Notes: generated by a model from the letters alone, not told the origin. DNA of 64,000 bases from Brevibacillus gelatini (GCF_003710935.1 NZ_RHHS01000017.1:124001-188000), one strand, 5' to 3'. Counted from the stretch's first letter, positions 51,470 through 61,096 are shown. Numbers and translations are program-made.

Positions 51470-51859
51470 ATGGAAATCGTACAAATCGTTGGACTTGGAC
51501 TGGTCGCGACCATACTTGCCCTGGTGATTAAGGAACAAAAGCCGATGTTCGCTTTTCTTTTGGCGATTGCAAGCGGCGTCATCATTTTCTACTTTTTGGT
51601 AGGAAAAATCGCCGAAGTCATTCGCATCCTGGAAAGGCTGGCGGTCCAGGCAGATTTGAATCTCGTGTTTCTGGAAACGATTTTAAAAATTATCGGAATT
51701 GCCTACATCGCAGAATTTGGGGCGCAAATGACCCGCGATGCTGGACAAGGGGCGATTGCCTCCAAAATTGAGCTGGCAGGAAAAGTGCTGATCCTGGTCA
51801 TGGCCGTGCCGATTATCCAAATCATCATCGAAACCGTGATCGACTTGCTGCCGGCATAA
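51470..51859 (+). CDS. spoIIIAD: Stage III sporulation protein AD
   Basis: A 129-residue protein with three membrane spans. The C-terminal IGIAYIAEFGAQMTRDAGQGAIASKIELAGKVLILVMAVPII is highly typical of SpoIIIAD. Starts after GAGGAGGGG, 13 bases past spoIIIAC. Confidence 0.95.
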   Translation: MEIVQIVGLGLVATILALVIKEQKPMFAFLLAIASGVIIFYFLVGKIAEVIRILERLAVQADLNLVFLETILKIIGIAYIAEFGAQMTRDAGQGAIASKIELAGKVLILVMAVPIIQIIIETVIDLLPA

Positions 51860-51869
51860 GGGAGGTGGG

Positions 51870-53063
51870 ATGTCTGTGGTGCACACTGGCAAACTGATCC
51901 TGATATGGTTCGCACTCTTATTCTGTCTGTCGCCTTGTATGGTCTACGCAGCCGGGGCATCCGCAGCCAGCCCGATCAACCAGATTGTCGAGGAGCAAGT
52001 CGATCACCTGCAGCTGGACCGCGTCGAGAAGTATTGGCACAAGCTTCAGCGGGAGTACCAAGGCTACCTGCCAGACTTGAAATCCCAGGGCTTCATCCAG
52101 ATTTTGCTGCAGCAGGAGGAACTGTCGATCGCAAGCTTCCTGCAAGGGATGGGCAAATTCATCTTCCACGAAATCTTGATAAACGGTAAGCTGCTCAGTT
52201 CGATCATCATCATCACGGTTTTTGCGATGATCCTGGAGACGATGCAAAACGCGTTCGAGCGTAACGCCGTTTCCACCGTCGCCTATTCAATTGCCTATCT
52301 CGTCCTGATGGTTCTGGCCATCAACAGCTTTCACGTCGCCATCACCTATGCCAAGGACGCGATCAACAGCATGACGGATTTCATGCTCGCCATGATTCCG
52401 CTCGTCATCGCCCTCCTGGCTTCGGTGGGGAACCTCGCGACAGCGACCATGTTTCACCCGCTGATTATTTTCATGATTAACATCAGCGGCATGATGATTA
52501 CGTACGTCGTGTTCCCGCTCCTGTTTCTCTCGGCGATGCTGTCGATTGTCAGCCTGTTTTCGGAACGCTACAAGGTCACTCAGCTTGCGACCCTGCTCCG
52601 CAATATCGCGATGGGCGTGCTCGGTTCCTTCCTGACCATTTTTCTCGCAGTCATCTCGATTCAGGGCGCCACCTCTGCTGTCACAGACGGCGTCACCCTG
52701 CGGACTGCCAAATACATTACCGGCAACTTCATCCCGATTGTCGGACGCATGTTCTCCGATGCAGCCGATACGGTCTTGAACGCATCGCTTCTGGTCAAAA
52801 ACGCAGTAGGCCTGGCGGGAGTGGTCATCCTCATCATCCTGTGCGCTTTCCCGGCTCTCAAGATACTGGTTCTCGCTCTGATCTACAACCTGTCATCCGC
52901 CGTGCTGCAGCCGCTCGGCAATAGCCCGATCATCAGTGCGCTCGGCACGATTGGCAAAAGTCTCCTGTTCGTCTTCGCCGCACTGGCGACGGTGGGATTG
53001 ATGTTCTTTCTGGCAATTACCATCATCATTGCGGCAGGCAACATCTCCATGATGGTTCGGTAG
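51870..53063 (+). CDS. spoIIIAE: Stage III sporulation protein AE
   Basis: A 397-residue protein with an N-terminal signal or anchor, a soluble segment (about 35-105), then seven to eight membrane spans with LVIALLASVGNLATATMFHPL and FLAVISIQGATSAVTDGVTLRTAKYITGNFIPIVG. It is the permease-like part of the SpoIIIA complex. The start is taken as ATG 51870; GTG 51876 has better spacing to GGGAGGTGG. Confidence 0.94.
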   Translation: MSVVHTGKLILIWFALLFCLSPCMVYAAGASAASPINQIVEEQVDHLQLDRVEKYWHKLQREYQGYLPDLKSQGFIQILLQQEELSIASFLQGMGKFIFHEILINGKLLSSIIIITVFAMILETMQNAFERNAVSTVAYSIAYLVLMVLAINSFHVAITYAKDAINSMTDFMLAMIPLVIALLASVGNLATATMFHPLIIFMINISGMMITYVVFPLLFLSAMLSIVSLFSERYKVTQLATLLRNIAMGVLGSFLTIFLAVISIQGATSAVTDGVTLRTAKYITGNFIPIVGRMFSDAADTVLNASLLVKNAVGLAGVVILIILCAFPALKILVLALIYNLSSAVLQPLGNSPIISALGTIGKSLLFVFAALATVGLMFFLAITIIIAAGNISMMVR

Positions 53064-53071
53064 GTGATGAC

Positions 53072-53746
53072 ATGGCATGGTTAACGCTTTGGCTGAAAAA
53101 AATCATCCTGCTCGTCCTCCTGGCAGCCTTTCTCGATCTGATCCTGCCCAATACGACCTTGCAGCGCTACGTGAAAATGGTGATGGGGCTGATCCTGCTT
53201 CTGACGATCATCTCCCCGGTGTTTGCCCTGTTCAGTCTGTCGCAGGATGACCTCGCCCTCCGGCTGGATCGCTACCAGCAGGAGCTGAACAAGCCAGCGT
53301 CCGTTGAATGGAAAAAAATGACTGACAAGCTGATGGGACAGCAAAACGAGCAAATAACCGCCTATGTGCAGGCGCAGGTAGCATCGGCTGTCAAGGCGAG
53401 AATCAAGGCAGACTACGGCATGGAGGTGGCGGACGTGACAGTTGTCGTCGATCAGAAGCGGGGGGAGCCGACCTTGTCCCGCATGGAGCTGGTGATTCGC
53501 GAAGCGGACGAAAGTCCAGACGAGAGCGGATCGCAGCAGGTCAAGCCGATTACGCCCATCAAGCCCGTCGCTCCGGTAGAGATCACGATTGGCGAAGGGC
53601 AAAAGCAACAACAGGAAATCGCCGTTACGGCCCGCGAGGAAAATGCGCTGATGAGCCGGATGGCAAGCGATCTGGCCGAGCAATGGGGACTTTCCAAAGA
53701 GCAGGTCATCATCAAAGACGAGTCGAGGGAAAGCGAAAGACAGTAA
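53072..53746 (+). CDS. spoIIIAF: Stage III sporulation protein AF
   Basis: A 224-residue protein with two N-terminal membrane spans (LKKIILLVLLAAFLDLILPN and VKMVMGLILLLTIISPVFALF), then a soluble intermembrane domain with a ring-building-like fold. The tail is basic/acidic mixed. It is part of the mother-cell membrane channel, interacting with other SpoIIIA proteins. The start overlaps the preceding region with GGTGATG. Confidence 0.92.
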   Translation: MAWLTLWLKKIILLVLLAAFLDLILPNTTLQRYVKMVMGLILLLTIISPVFALFSLSQDDLALRLDRYQQELNKPASVEWKKMTDKLMGQQNEQITAYVQAQVASAVKARIKADYGMEVADVTVVVDQKRGEPTLSRMELVIREADESPDESGSQQVKPITPIKPVAPVEITIGEGQKQQQEIAVTAREENALMSRMASDLAEQWGLSKEQVIIKDESRESERQ

Positions 53747-53777
53747 TGGCGCTGGCGACACAAGCGAGGTGAGAAAA

Positions 53778-54416
53778 ATGCTGGAAAAGCTGAAAAAACT
53801 GTGGGAAGGAAACGACAGCAGCAAAAAGCTCAAGCCGCTGCACTACTTGATCGTCGTACTTGGCATCGGGATCGCTGTCATGATCCTGACCGATTTTCTG
53901 CACGTTGAAAAAGATCAGCCGCTCGGATTCGCGATCAACACCGCGGAGACATCGTCGCAACCTTCCGGCGATGCGACGACTCCGGTGTTCGGCGGGTCTC
54001 CCGCGCCGGACATTATCGCGGAGTACGAAAACATCTACGAGTCCCAGCTGAAAGATATACTCGCGACTGTAGTCGGCGTGGGCGAGGTCGAAGTCATGGT
54101 CAATCTGGAATCGACACCAGAGCTGGTCGTCGAAAAAAACACGAATGTCCGCTCCTCGGTCAACCAGGAGACGGACAAGGAAAAGGCAACCCGGAATCAA
54201 AGTGACCAATCGCGCGATTCACAGGTCGTCATTGTCCAGGGCGGGAAGCAGGACCAGCCCGTCATCGTCAAGACGCTGAAGCCGCGCGTCCGGGGGGTGC
54301 TGGTGGTGGCCAAAGGGGCCGACAACATCCAGGTTAAAGCGTGGATCACCGAGGCCGTGCAAAAGGTTTTGGATGTTCCCGCTTACAAGATATCCATTTT
54401 GCCCAAAAAAGGGTAG
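53778..54416 (+). CDS. spoIIIAG: Stage III sporulation protein AG
   Basis: A 212-residue protein with one N-terminal span (LHYLIVVLGIGIAVMILTDFL), followed by a C-terminal ring-forming domain with YESQLKDILATVVGVGEVEVMVNLEST, then TLKPRVRGVLVVAKGADNIQVKAWITEAVQKVLDVPAYKISILPKKG. SpoIIIAG forms the ring spanning the space between membranes. The ATG at 53778 lies after GAGGTGAG; GTG 53769 is an alternative. Confidence 0.94.
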   Translation: MLEKLKKLWEGNDSSKKLKPLHYLIVVLGIGIAVMILTDFLHVEKDQPLGFAINTAETSSQPSGDATTPVFGGSPAPDIIAEYENIYESQLKDILATVVGVGEVEVMVNLESTPELVVEKNTNVRSSVNQETDKEKATRNQSDQSRDSQVVIVQGGKQDQPVIVKTLKPRVRGVLVVAKGADNIQVKAWITEAVQKVLDVPAYKISILPKKG

Positions 54417-54429
54417 GAGGTAATGGCGA

Positions 54430-55101
54430 ATGATTCTGCGCAAGCAAACAGTTTGGTTGTTGACGATGCTGGCTGTCATGGTTGTACTCTCCGGCTACTA
54501 TCTGGTGAAGGGACCGCAGGAGCAGGTTCCGACCTTGGGAGAGGAGCAGGCGGTCCAGTACCAGGAGCAGATTTCCGGTGTAGAGGTTGAGACGAAGCAG
54601 GTCGAACAGGCTCCGGGCGCAACGGCGGTCGATGCCAAAGATGCCAAGGATGGCAAGCCGGAAGCGACGACCCCTGTGGGGCAAACTCAAGCCACGGAGG
54701 AAGCGAAGCAAACCTCCGGCAATGCGGTCGTTCCGCTCACCGAGACGACGGCAGAAGTTTTCCAGGGCTTCAAGCTGAACCGGGAAGCGCAAATCCAGCA
54801 GCAAAAAGCTGAGCAGATGGAAATTATCAACAATGCCGACGCATCTCCCCAGGCGGTAGCAGAGGCCAAGGCCAAGTATGATGAATTGTCCAACCTGGAG
54901 ACGGCTACGATGAACGTAGAGGAAATACTCAAGGCCAGCGGCTACAAGGATGCGGTCGTCCTCGTCCAGAACGACAAAGCGACCGTGATTGTCCAAAAAG
55001 ACAAACTGAGCGCAAGCGAAGTGGTGGAAATCATCGCTCAGGTCAAGCAGCATTTGAACATGCCGGCAACGAATATCAACGTCCAGTTCAAGGCTTCCTG
55101 A
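54430..55101 (+). CDS. spoIIIAH: Stage III sporulation protein AH
   Basis: A 223-residue protein with one N-terminal span (TVWLLTMLAVMVVLSGYYLV), a polar linker of about 90 residues, and a C-terminal ring-building domain (EVFQGFKLNREAQIQQQKAEQMEIINN, then VEEILKASGYKDAVVLVQNDKATVIVQKDKLSASEVVEIIAQVKQHLNMPATNINVQF). It binds forespore SpoIIQ. It is the last spoIIIA gene and ends before a terminator. Confidence 0.94.
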   Translation: MILRKQTVWLLTMLAVMVVLSGYYLVKGPQEQVPTLGEEQAVQYQEQISGVEVETKQVEQAPGATAVDAKDAKDGKPEATTPVGQTQATEEAKQTSGNAVVPLTETTAEVFQGFKLNREAQIQQQKAEQMEIINNADASPQAVAEAKAKYDELSNLETATMNVEEILKASGYKDAVVLVQNDKATVIVQKDKLSASEVVEIIAQVKQHLNMPATNINVQFKAS

Positions 55102-55159
55102 CAGATGAAAAAGGGCTGAGCTACCCCTTATAATTTGCCCCTGAAATGGGCATGCTGGT

Positions 55160-55207
55160 AAGGATTTTCTCGCTTCCTCTCGGCAGGAGGCGGGGAAATC
55201 CTTTCTT
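55160..55207 (+). terminator. Terminator of spoIIIA
   Basis: AAGGATTT pairs with AAATCCTT, and CTTCCTC with GAGGCGG inside, followed by TCTT. It lies 59 bases after spoIIIAH. Confidence 0.75.
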
Positions 55208-55234
55208 GACGTGGTATAGGCAACAGGCTACCAT
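55206..55234 (+). promoter_or_regulatory. Possible promoter for accBC
   Basis: TTGACG (55206-55211) and TACCAT (55229-55234) are 17 bases apart, just after the spoIIIA terminator. The -10 match is weak. Confidence 0.35.
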
Positions 55235-55322
55235 GGATTTATGGTTTGCCAAAAGGATACATATGGGACTCCCTGTTCCGCTATTGACGTTATTGAAACA
55301 AACGAAGGAGTGCTTTTTCGTC

Positions 55323-55832
55323 ATGAAAATTCATGAAATCCGAGAAATTATCAAGTTGATCGATCAATCTTCCATTAATGAATTCAATCTGGAGACGGAA
55401 GGGGCAAAAGTGTCCCTGAAAAAATCCAGCGGTACTGAGACAGTAGTCGTGACTCAACCTGTCGTACAAGCCCCGGCAGCTCCTGTTGCGGCTGCGCCGG
55501 TAGCAGCGGCACCAGCGCCTGTGCAAGCAGCTCCTGCTGCGGTGGAAGCGCCCAAAGCGGCTCCGAGCGCTCCTGCTGCGGACGACGCAAACCTGCACAA
55601 GATCGTCTCACCGATGGTCGGAACCTTCTACTGCGCACCAGAGCCTGGCAAGCCTCCATATGTGCAAGTTGGCGACAAGGTCACTCCGAACAAGGTCGTC
55701 TGCATCGTGGAAGCCATGAAGCTGTTCAACGAGATTGAAGCGGAAGTAAACGGCGAGATCGTCAAGGTACTGGTCGAAGACGGCCAACTCGTCGAGTACG
55801 GTCAACCGCTGTTTTTGGTGAAGCCAGAATAA
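55323..55832 (+). CDS. accB: Biotin carboxyl carrier protein of acetyl-CoA carboxylase
   Basis: A 169-residue protein with a helical N terminus ([34 protein letters not shown]), an Ala/Pro-rich linker (about 45-90) and a C-terminal biotinyl domain carrying the biotin lysine Lys133 in EAMKLF. It carries carboxybiotin between AccC and the transferase for fatty acid synthesis. Start after AAGGAGTG. Confidence 0.96.
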   Translation: MKIHEIREIIKLIDQSSINEFNLETEGAKVSLKKSSGTETVVVTQPVVQAPAAPVAAAPVAAAPAPVQAAPAAVEAPKAAPSAPAADDANLHKIVSPMVGTFYCAPEPGKPPYVQVGDKVTPNKVVCIVEAMKLFNEIEAEVNGEIVKVLVEDGQLVEYGQPLFLVKPE

Positions 55833-55848
55833 GGTGGGGGAGAGCGAA

Positions 55849-57204
55849 ATGTTTCAAAAAGTATTGATTGCCAATCGCGGGGAGATTGCCGTGCGGATTA
55901 TCCGGGCATGCCGCGAACTGGGCATTCGTACGGTCGCTGTCTACTCCGAAGCGGATCGTGAAGCGCTTCATGTGAAAATGGCCGACGAAGCTTACTGTAT
56001 TGGTCCAAAAGCATCCAAGGAAAGCTATCTGAACATAGCGAACATCATGAGCGTAGCGACCAAGGTGGGCGCAGATGCCATTCACCCGGGCTACGGATTT
56101 TTGGCGGAGAACGCCGACTTTGCGGAGATTTGCGCAGCTTGCAATATCACCTTTATCGGTCCTGATCCGGAATCGATCGTGAAGATGGGCGACAAGTCCA
56201 CGGCAAAAGATACGATGAAGGCGGCGGGAGTGCCGACTGTGCCAGGGACAGAAGGGCTGATCGAAGATATTGAGAGCGCCATCCGGACCGCCAACGAAAT
56301 CGGCTATCCGGTGATGGTCAAGGCGACAGCGGGCGGCGGCGGACGCGGCATGCGCGTAGCGGTCGACGACGAGGATCTGGAAAAGGCGATCCGCCAGGCG
56401 CAAAACGAGGCGAAAACCGCTTTCGGCAACCCAGGCGTGTACCTGGAAAAATTCGTGGAAGGTCCGCGTCACGTGGAAATCCAGATCATGGCCGACAAGC
56501 ACGGCAATGCGGTCTACCTGGGCGAGCGCGACTGCTCCATCCAGCGCCGTCACCAAAAGCTGATCGAAGAAGCGCCATCGCCTGCCTTGAGCGAAGAGAC
56601 TCGCAGGCAAATGGGCGAAGCGGCTGTCGCGGCAGCCAAGGCGGTTTCTTACCACGGCGCAGGTACGGTTGAATTTTTGCTGGACAAGCACGGCAAGTTT
56701 TACTTCATGGAAATGAACACGCGGATTCAGGTAGAGCATCCGGTGACAGAGCTGGTGACAGGGATTGATCTGATTAAAGAACAGCTGACGGTAGCAGCCG
56801 GAGCGCCGCTGTCCTTTACACAGGAAGACATCAAGCTCGATGGCTGGGCAATCGAATGCCGGATCAACGCGGAAAACCCGGCGAAAAACTTCATGCCATC
56901 ACCTGGCCGGATCAGCGAATACCTGCCTCCGGGCGGCTTCGGCGTGCGGGTAGACAGCGCAGCCTACGCGGGCTATTCCATTCCGCCTTACTACGACTCC
57001 ATGATCGCCAAGCTGATCGTATGGGGCAAGGATCGCAGCGAGGCGATTGAACGGATGAAGCGCGCGCTCGGCGAATTTGTCATCGAGGGCATCACCACGA
57101 CCATCCCGTTCCATCAAAAAGTGCTGGAGCATGAAGTGTTCGTGAGCGGCCACTTTGACACCAAGTTCCTGGAAAACTACGAATTGAACCTGGATGAAGA
57201 ATAA
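55849..57204 (+). CDS. accC: Acetyl-CoA carboxylase biotin carboxylase subunit
   Basis: A 451-residue ATP-grasp enzyme: [33 protein letters not shown], the glycine-rich loop [12 protein letters not shown], and [16 protein letters not shown] with metal-binding Glu and Asn. It carboxylates biotin on AccB with bicarbonate and ATP. It lies 16 bases after accB in a shared operon, with GGTGGGGGAG upstream of ATG 55849. Confidence 0.97.
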   Translation: MFQKVLIANRGEIAVRIIRACRELGIRTVAVYSEADREALHVKMADEAYCIGPKASKESYLNIANIMSVATKVGADAIHPGYGFLAENADFAEICAACNITFIGPDPESIVKMGDKSTAKDTMKAAGVPTVPGTEGLIEDIESAIRTANEIGYPVMVKATAGGGGRGMRVAVDDEDLEKAIRQAQNEAKTAFGNPGVYLEKFVEGPRHVEIQIMADKHGNAVYLGERDCSIQRRHQKLIEEAPSPALSEETRRQMGEAAVAAAKAVSYHGAGTVEFLLDKHGKFYFMEMNTRIQVEHPVTELVTGIDLIKEQLTVAAGAPLSFTQEDIKLDGWAIECRINAENPAKNFMPSPGRISEYLPPGGFGVRVDSAAYAGYSIPPYYDSMIAKLIVWGKDRSEAIERMKRALGEFVIEGITTTIPFHQKVLEHEVFVSGHFDTKFLENYELNLDEE

Positions 57205-57215
57205 GCAAGGCTGAT

Positions 57216-57244
57216 TTGTAAAAAAACGGTGCGCTTGGTATAAT
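57216..57244 (+). promoter_or_regulatory. SigmaA promoter for yqhY
   Basis: TTGTAA (57216-57221) and TATAAT (57239-57244) are 17 bases apart. It lies directly between accC and yqhY and provides a dedicated promoter for the envelope cluster. Confidence 0.75.
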
Positions 57245-57274
57245 GAATTACAAATCTAGAGGGAGGTGCGAAGC

Positions 57275-57691
57275 GTGGAAGAGTTTACTCCAGATTTAGA
57301 TAGAACAGAGCTTGGCAAGGTCCAGATCGCTCCCGAAGTGCTGGAAGTGATCGCCGGAATGGCTGCGTCCGAGGTGGAAGGCGTAGCGCATATGAGCGGC
57401 GGTTTCGTAGGGGAAATAGCTGAACGATTAGGCCGTAAAAATATAGCTCGCGGCGTTCGTGTGGAGGTTGGCTCCCGCGAAGCGGCAGTGGATGTCTCCA
57501 TCATTGTCAAGTACGGACATCGCATTCCAGATGTCGCCCGTAATATTCAAGACAGTGTGCGCAACGCGATCGAAGGAATGACCGGACTTTCCGTGGTGGA
57601 AGTAAACGTACATATCGTCGATGTAGAGCTGAAAGCCGAAGAAAAAGCTCCGGCGACGCCTGTAGTCGAAGATTACCAGCGTGTGCGCTAA
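57275..57691 (+). CDS. yqhY: YqhY, Asp23/Gls24 family protein
   Basis: A 138-residue Asp23 protein: LGKVQIAPEVLEVIAGMAASEVEGVAHMSGG, VEVGSREAAVDVSIIVKYG, and DSVRNAIEGMTGLSVVEVNVHIVDV. In B. subtilis YqhY is encoded with accBC, and its loss causes acetyl-CoA carboxylase mutations, implying control of fatty acid synthesis. Here a promoter separates it from accC. GTG 57275 follows GGGAGGTG. It has its own terminator. Confidence 0.92.
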   Translation: MEEFTPDLDRTELGKVQIAPEVLEVIAGMAASEVEGVAHMSGGFVGEIAERLGRKNIARGVRVEVGSREAAVDVSIIVKYGHRIPDVARNIQDSVRNAIEGMTGLSVVEVNVHIVDVELKAEEKAPATPVVEDYQRVR

Positions 57692-57705
57692 CATGCACCG
57701 GATGG

Positions 57706-57734
57706 ATGCCCCCTACTGACAGGGGGCATTTTCC
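57706..57734 (+). terminator. Terminator after yqhY
   Basis: ATGCCCCCT and AGGGGGCAT pair across a 6-base loop, followed by TTTCC. Confidence 0.78.
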
Positions 57735-57836
57735 TCATTCAATCAGTCGTTTCCAAGCCTTGGCTAAGGTGGGAAATAAGCCTTTGACCGTGCCCTGTTT
57801 GTCTCCTTTCAAACACGGCGAAAAGGAGAGATGCAA

Positions 57837-58394
57837 GTGAATTTGTTTGACCGCTTTATCTTGACGATTTACAGCTTTGCGCTGATTATTTTGTCCTGCA
57901 TCGCGATTGCAGCCACCAGCAGTTTGCTTTCACCCGAGTTTTTCCGGCCTTACGTTGAACAAATGCTGGCGGGAACGAACATCACGTATCTCATCGTCGC
58001 GATCATTTTCCTCGTTGTGAGTCTTCGCTTCTTTTTCAGTTCTTTTCGCTCCACGAAGCCAAAAGCCGATCGTGGCATTCGCCAGCGCAGTGACCTTGGG
58101 GAAGTCAACATTACGATCCAGACGATCCAGACGATTGCCGAGCGCGCTGCCCGTCGCGTAAAAGGCGTGCGCGATCTGAAAACGGCAGTCAAGGTGCTGG
58201 AGAGCGGAAACATCATCACCTTGCGCGTTTCCGTCGATGGTGAAACCCCGCTGCCGGAGCTGACGCACAAGCTGCAAGCGGACGTGAAGGAGCAAGTCGA
58301 AGGAATTGCTGGCGTCGTGATTTCCGAAGTGTCGATTGTGGTAACGGAAGTGGCTCAGCAGGAAAACTACGCGGCTCGCAAGCGAGTGGAATAG
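57837..58394 (+). CDS. amaP: Alkaline shock response membrane anchor AmaP
   Basis: A 185-residue protein with two N-terminal membrane spans (FILTIYSFALIILSCIAIAATSSLL and ITYLIVAIIFLVVSLRFFF), then a cytoplasmic Asp23-like domain (ITIQTIQTIAERAARRVKGVRDL, ITLRVSVDGETPLPELTHKLQADV). AmaP anchors Asp23 proteins to the membrane. GTG 57837 is chosen over ATG 57831, which abuts the AAAAGGAGAG site. It is followed by the DUF2273 gene after 12 bases. Confidence 0.85.
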   Translation: MNLFDRFILTIYSFALIILSCIAIAATSSLLSPEFFRPYVEQMLAGTNITYLIVAIIFLVVSLRFFFSSFRSTKPKADRGIRQRSDLGEVNITIQTIQTIAERAARRVKGVRDLKTAVKVLESGNIITLRVSVDGETPLPELTHKLQADVKEQVEGIAGVVISEVSIVVTEVAQQENYAARKRVE

Positions 58395-58406
58395 AAGGTG
58401 AAGTCC

Positions 58407-58619
58407 ATGATGTGGGAGTTATTGTGGGAACACAAGGGGAAGCTGCTGGGGATTTTGGCCGGAATTTTTTTCGGCATCATCTACCTTCTTGTCGGCTTTT
58501 GGAATACACTGGTCTTTGTTGTGTTTGTCGGGACCGGCTATTACATCGGTCGCAAGCTTGACCATAAGGAAGACTTGCGCGAAATACTGGATCGGATTCT
58601 GCCTGGCAAGTTTCGGTAG
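58407..58619 (+). CDS. DUF2273 family small membrane protein
   Basis: A 70-residue protein with two hydrophobic segments, HKGKLLGILAGIFFGIIYLLVGF and LVFVVFVGTGYYIGRKLD, then a charged tail (EDLREILDRILPGKF). This is the DUF2273 pattern found beside amaP and Asp23 genes. Function unknown. Start after AGAAGGTGA; ATG 58410 is an alternative one codon on. Confidence 0.87.
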   Translation: MMWELLWEHKGKLLGILAGIFFGIIYLLVGFWNTLVFVVFVGTGYYIGRKLDHKEDLREILDRILPGKFR

Positions 58620-58676
58620 CACAAATGAGGGGAAGAAAACAGCTTCCCAGCTGACTTTAACTAGTAGGTGAATGGA

Positions 58677-59081
58677 ATGAAGCGTAGAACAGCACGAGAA
58701 AAAGCAGTCCAATGTCTTTTCCAGATCGATATGGCCGATGTGCCTGTCGAGGAAGCGGTGAATCTGGTCATGGAAGAGTCCACGGAAAGCTCGCAGTATT
58801 TGCGGCATTTGCTCGATGGGGTTTTGTCAAACCTGACCGAGATTGACGCCGAGATCAAAAAGTATTTGCGCGGCTGGCAGCTAGAGCGGATTGCCAACGT
58901 AGACCGCGCCATTTTGCGTCTCGCTTTTTATGAGATTATGTTTGAAGCAGACACGCCTGAAAAGGTCGTCATGAACGAAGCGATTGAAATTGCAAAGCTG
59001 TTCAGCGACGAAGCTTCCCACCGTTACATCAACGGTGTACTGGCGAGCTTCTTGCAGACACGGGAAGCACAAAAGGCATAA
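58677..59081 (+). CDS. nusB: Transcription antitermination protein NusB
   Basis: A 134-residue all-helical protein with RRTAREKAVQCLFQIDMA at the start, then VANVDRAILRLAFYEIM (reading IANVDRAILRLAFYEIMFEAD), VVMNEAIEIAKLFSDEASHRYINGVLASF. NusB joins NusE (S10) on boxA RNA of rRNA operons. ATG 58677 is preferred with AGGTG upstream. Confidence 0.97.
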   Translation: MKRRTAREKAVQCLFQIDMADVPVEEAVNLVMEESTESSQYLRHLLDGVLSNLTEIDAEIKKYLRGWQLERIANVDRAILRLAFYEIMFEADTPEKVVMNEAIEIAKLFSDEASHRYINGVLASFLQTREAQKA

Positions 59082-59100
59082 ACAGGCAGGAGATACAAGC

Positions 59101-60066
59101 ATGAGTAAGGTAATGTTAGGCATTGATACGAGCAATTACCGGACATCGCTGTGCTTGGCTCAGGAAGACGGCCGAATTGTTGCAGAAGCAAAACGCCTTC
59201 TCAAAGTGAAGGAGGGAAAACGCGGTTTGCAGCAATCCGAAGCCGTCTTTCAGCATGTGATGAACTTGCCGGAACTAAGCGAGCAAATGAAGTGGAACGA
59301 ATACGAGATCGAAGCGATTTGCGTCAGTGAAAAGCCAAGGCCGGTCGACAATTCGTACATGCCTGTGTTCAAGGTAGGGGAAGGTTTGGCCAAATCGTTG
59401 GCCACCTACCTGCGTGTTCCGCTGCATCTGACTACCCATCAGGAAGGCCATATTGCAGCAGGAGAGTTCACGGCAAAAAAACGTCCGGAAGAGGATCGTT
59501 TTCTGGCTGTTCATCTGTCCGGGGGGACGAGTGAGCTGCTGTTGTGCGAGCGCCATGCGGCCGGGTATGTCATTGAAAAAATCGGCGGCACAATCGACCT
59601 GCACGCCGGACAACTGGTGGATCGGATCGGAGTAGCGCTCGGGCTGGCTTTTCCTGCGGGACCGCAGCTGGAACAGCTGGCAAAAGAGTCGACAGGCGAA
59701 TTTCGCATTTCCTCGGCAGTGGACGGCTTGACCTTCAGCTTTTCCGGTCCGGAAGCGTCGCTGTTGCGGGCCATCGAGCGCGGAGAGACGAGCCATGCCG
59801 ATATTGCTCGCGCCACGGAACAGTGTATCGCCAACACGTTGGAAAAAACATTGCGCCATGCTGTAGAGCAAGGCTATCCGCGGGACATACTGATCGTAGG
59901 GGGAGTCGCTGCCAATCAGTACATGCGCGAACGTTTGATAAAACGGCTGGAGCACCCGGCGGTCAAAGCCAGACTGTATTTTTGCGACCCGGTCTACTCC
60001 GGTGACAACGCCTACGGAGTGGCCATGCTTGGCTGGATGAAACAAAAGACGAACATTAAAGAATAA
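59101..60066 (+). CDS. TsaD/Kae1-like paralogue (M22 family)
   Basis: A 321-residue ASKHA-fold protein related to TsaD: LGIDTSNYRTSLCLA, then metal-site HQEGH (His113 and His117), AVHLSGGTSELLL, VDRIGVALGLAFPAGPQLEQLA, FSFSGPEASLL and VGGVAANQYMRERL. It is distinct from the normal TsaD, which usually is nearer 340 residues and whose gene is elsewhere. Metal-binding histidines are intact. It lies between nusB and folD, an arrangement I believe is shared by other Firmicutes. The substrate is unknown. Confidence 0.85.
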   Translation: MSKVMLGIDTSNYRTSLCLAQEDGRIVAEAKRLLKVKEGKRGLQQSEAVFQHVMNLPELSEQMKWNEYEIEAICVSEKPRPVDNSYMPVFKVGEGLAKSLATYLRVPLHLTTHQEGHIAAGEFTAKKRPEEDRFLAVHLSGGTSELLLCERHAAGYVIEKIGGTIDLHAGQLVDRIGVALGLAFPAGPQLEQLAKESTGEFRISSAVDGLTFSFSGPEASLLRAIERGETSHADIARATEQCIANTLEKTLRHAVEQGYPRDILIVGGVAANQYMRERLIKRLEHPAVKARLYFCDPVYSGDNAYGVAMLGWMKQKTNIKE

Positions 60067-60086
60067 TGAACTTTTTATGATTCGGC

Positions 60087-60115
60087 TTTACAGTTGCGGA
60101 CGAAATCGGTACACT
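60087..60115 (+). promoter_or_regulatory. Likely promoter for folD
   Basis: TTTACA (60087-60092) and TACACT (60110-60115) are 17 bases apart, 37 bases upstream of the folD start. Confidence 0.62.
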
Positions 60116-60151
60116 AGTGGTATCGACGTTTAAGAAGGAGGCTTTTTCTCC

Positions 60152-61006
60152 ATGGCTGCAACCATTCTCCAAGGAAAAGAAGTGGCAAAAAGCATTCGCG
60201 AAGAGCTCGCGAGCGAAGTGGCAGAACTGAAAAAACAAGGCATTGTTCCTGGTTTGACCGTTGTGCTTGTGGGGGATGATCCCGCATCGCATTCATATGT
60301 ACGTGGAAAATCAAAAGGCTGCGAAGAAGTGGGCATCCACTCCGAACTGATCCTGAAGGAAGCTTCGACGACAGAGGAAGAACTGCTCGCAATTATCCAT
60401 GAATTGAACGAAAATCCGAACGTTCATGGGATTTTGGTTCAACTTCCTCTGCCGGAACATATTTCAGAGAAGGCAGTCATTGCCGCGATTCATCCGGAAA
60501 AGGATGTGGACGGCTTCCATCCGATCAGCGTAGGCAACATGGTGCTGGGCAATGAGACGATGCTGCCTTGCACTCCGCATGGCGTCATCGAGCTGATTAA
60601 GCGGACAGGAACGGACATCGCAGGCAAGCACGCTGTCGTCATCGGGCGCAGCAATATTGTCGGCAAGCCTGTATCCCTTTTGCTGCAACAGGAAAACGCT
60701 ACGGTGACCATGTGTCACTCGCGGACGCAAAACCTGGAAGAGCACACGAGAAAGGCAGATATTCTCGTGGTGGCGGCAGGCCGTGCGCACATGATCGGCA
60801 AGGAGCACGTAAAGCCGGGAGCGGTAGTGATCGACGTCGGGGTAAACCGGATCGAGAGCGGGAAGCTGGTCGGAGACGTCAAGTTCGACGAAGTGCAAGA
60901 AGTCGCCAGCTTTTTGACTCCGGTACCAGGCGGTGTCGGTCCGATGACGATTACGATGCTGCTGAAAAACACGGTCATGGCGGCACGCAAGCAAGCGCAA
61001 CTGTAG
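60152..61006 (+). CDS. folD: Bifunctional methylenetetrahydrofolate dehydrogenase/cyclohydrolase
   Basis: A 284-residue enzyme with [14 protein letters not shown] containing the active-site Tyr-x3-Lys, [44 protein letters not shown] and [11 protein letters not shown]. It links methylene- and formyl-tetrahydrofolate, using the one-carbon units made by the glycine cleavage genes. It has its own promoter and terminator. Confidence 0.98.
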   Translation: MAATILQGKEVAKSIREELASEVAELKKQGIVPGLTVVLVGDDPASHSYVRGKSKGCEEVGIHSELILKEASTTEEELLAIIHELNENPNVHGILVQLPLPEHISEKAVIAAIHPEKDVDGFHPISVGNMVLGNETMLPCTPHGVIELIKRTGTDIAGKHAVVIGRSNIVGKPVSLLLQQENATVTMCHSRTQNLEEHTRKADILVVAAGRAHMIGKEHVKPGAVVIDVGVNRIESGKLVGDVKFDEVQEVASFLTPVPGGVGPMTITMLLKNTVMAARKQAQL

Positions 61007-61018
61007 AAGAAACTTCGC

Positions 61019-61057
61019 AAGGAATGGATAGGGCCTGTGCTTTATCCATTCCTTTTT
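61019..61057 (+). terminator. Terminator after folD
   Basis: AAGGAATGGATA pairs exactly with TATCCATTCCTT over a 12-base loop, followed by T. Confidence 0.88.
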
Positions 61058-61096
61058 GCATCGGAACAAACAAGAGACTGAAAGGAGGAAGCGTGG

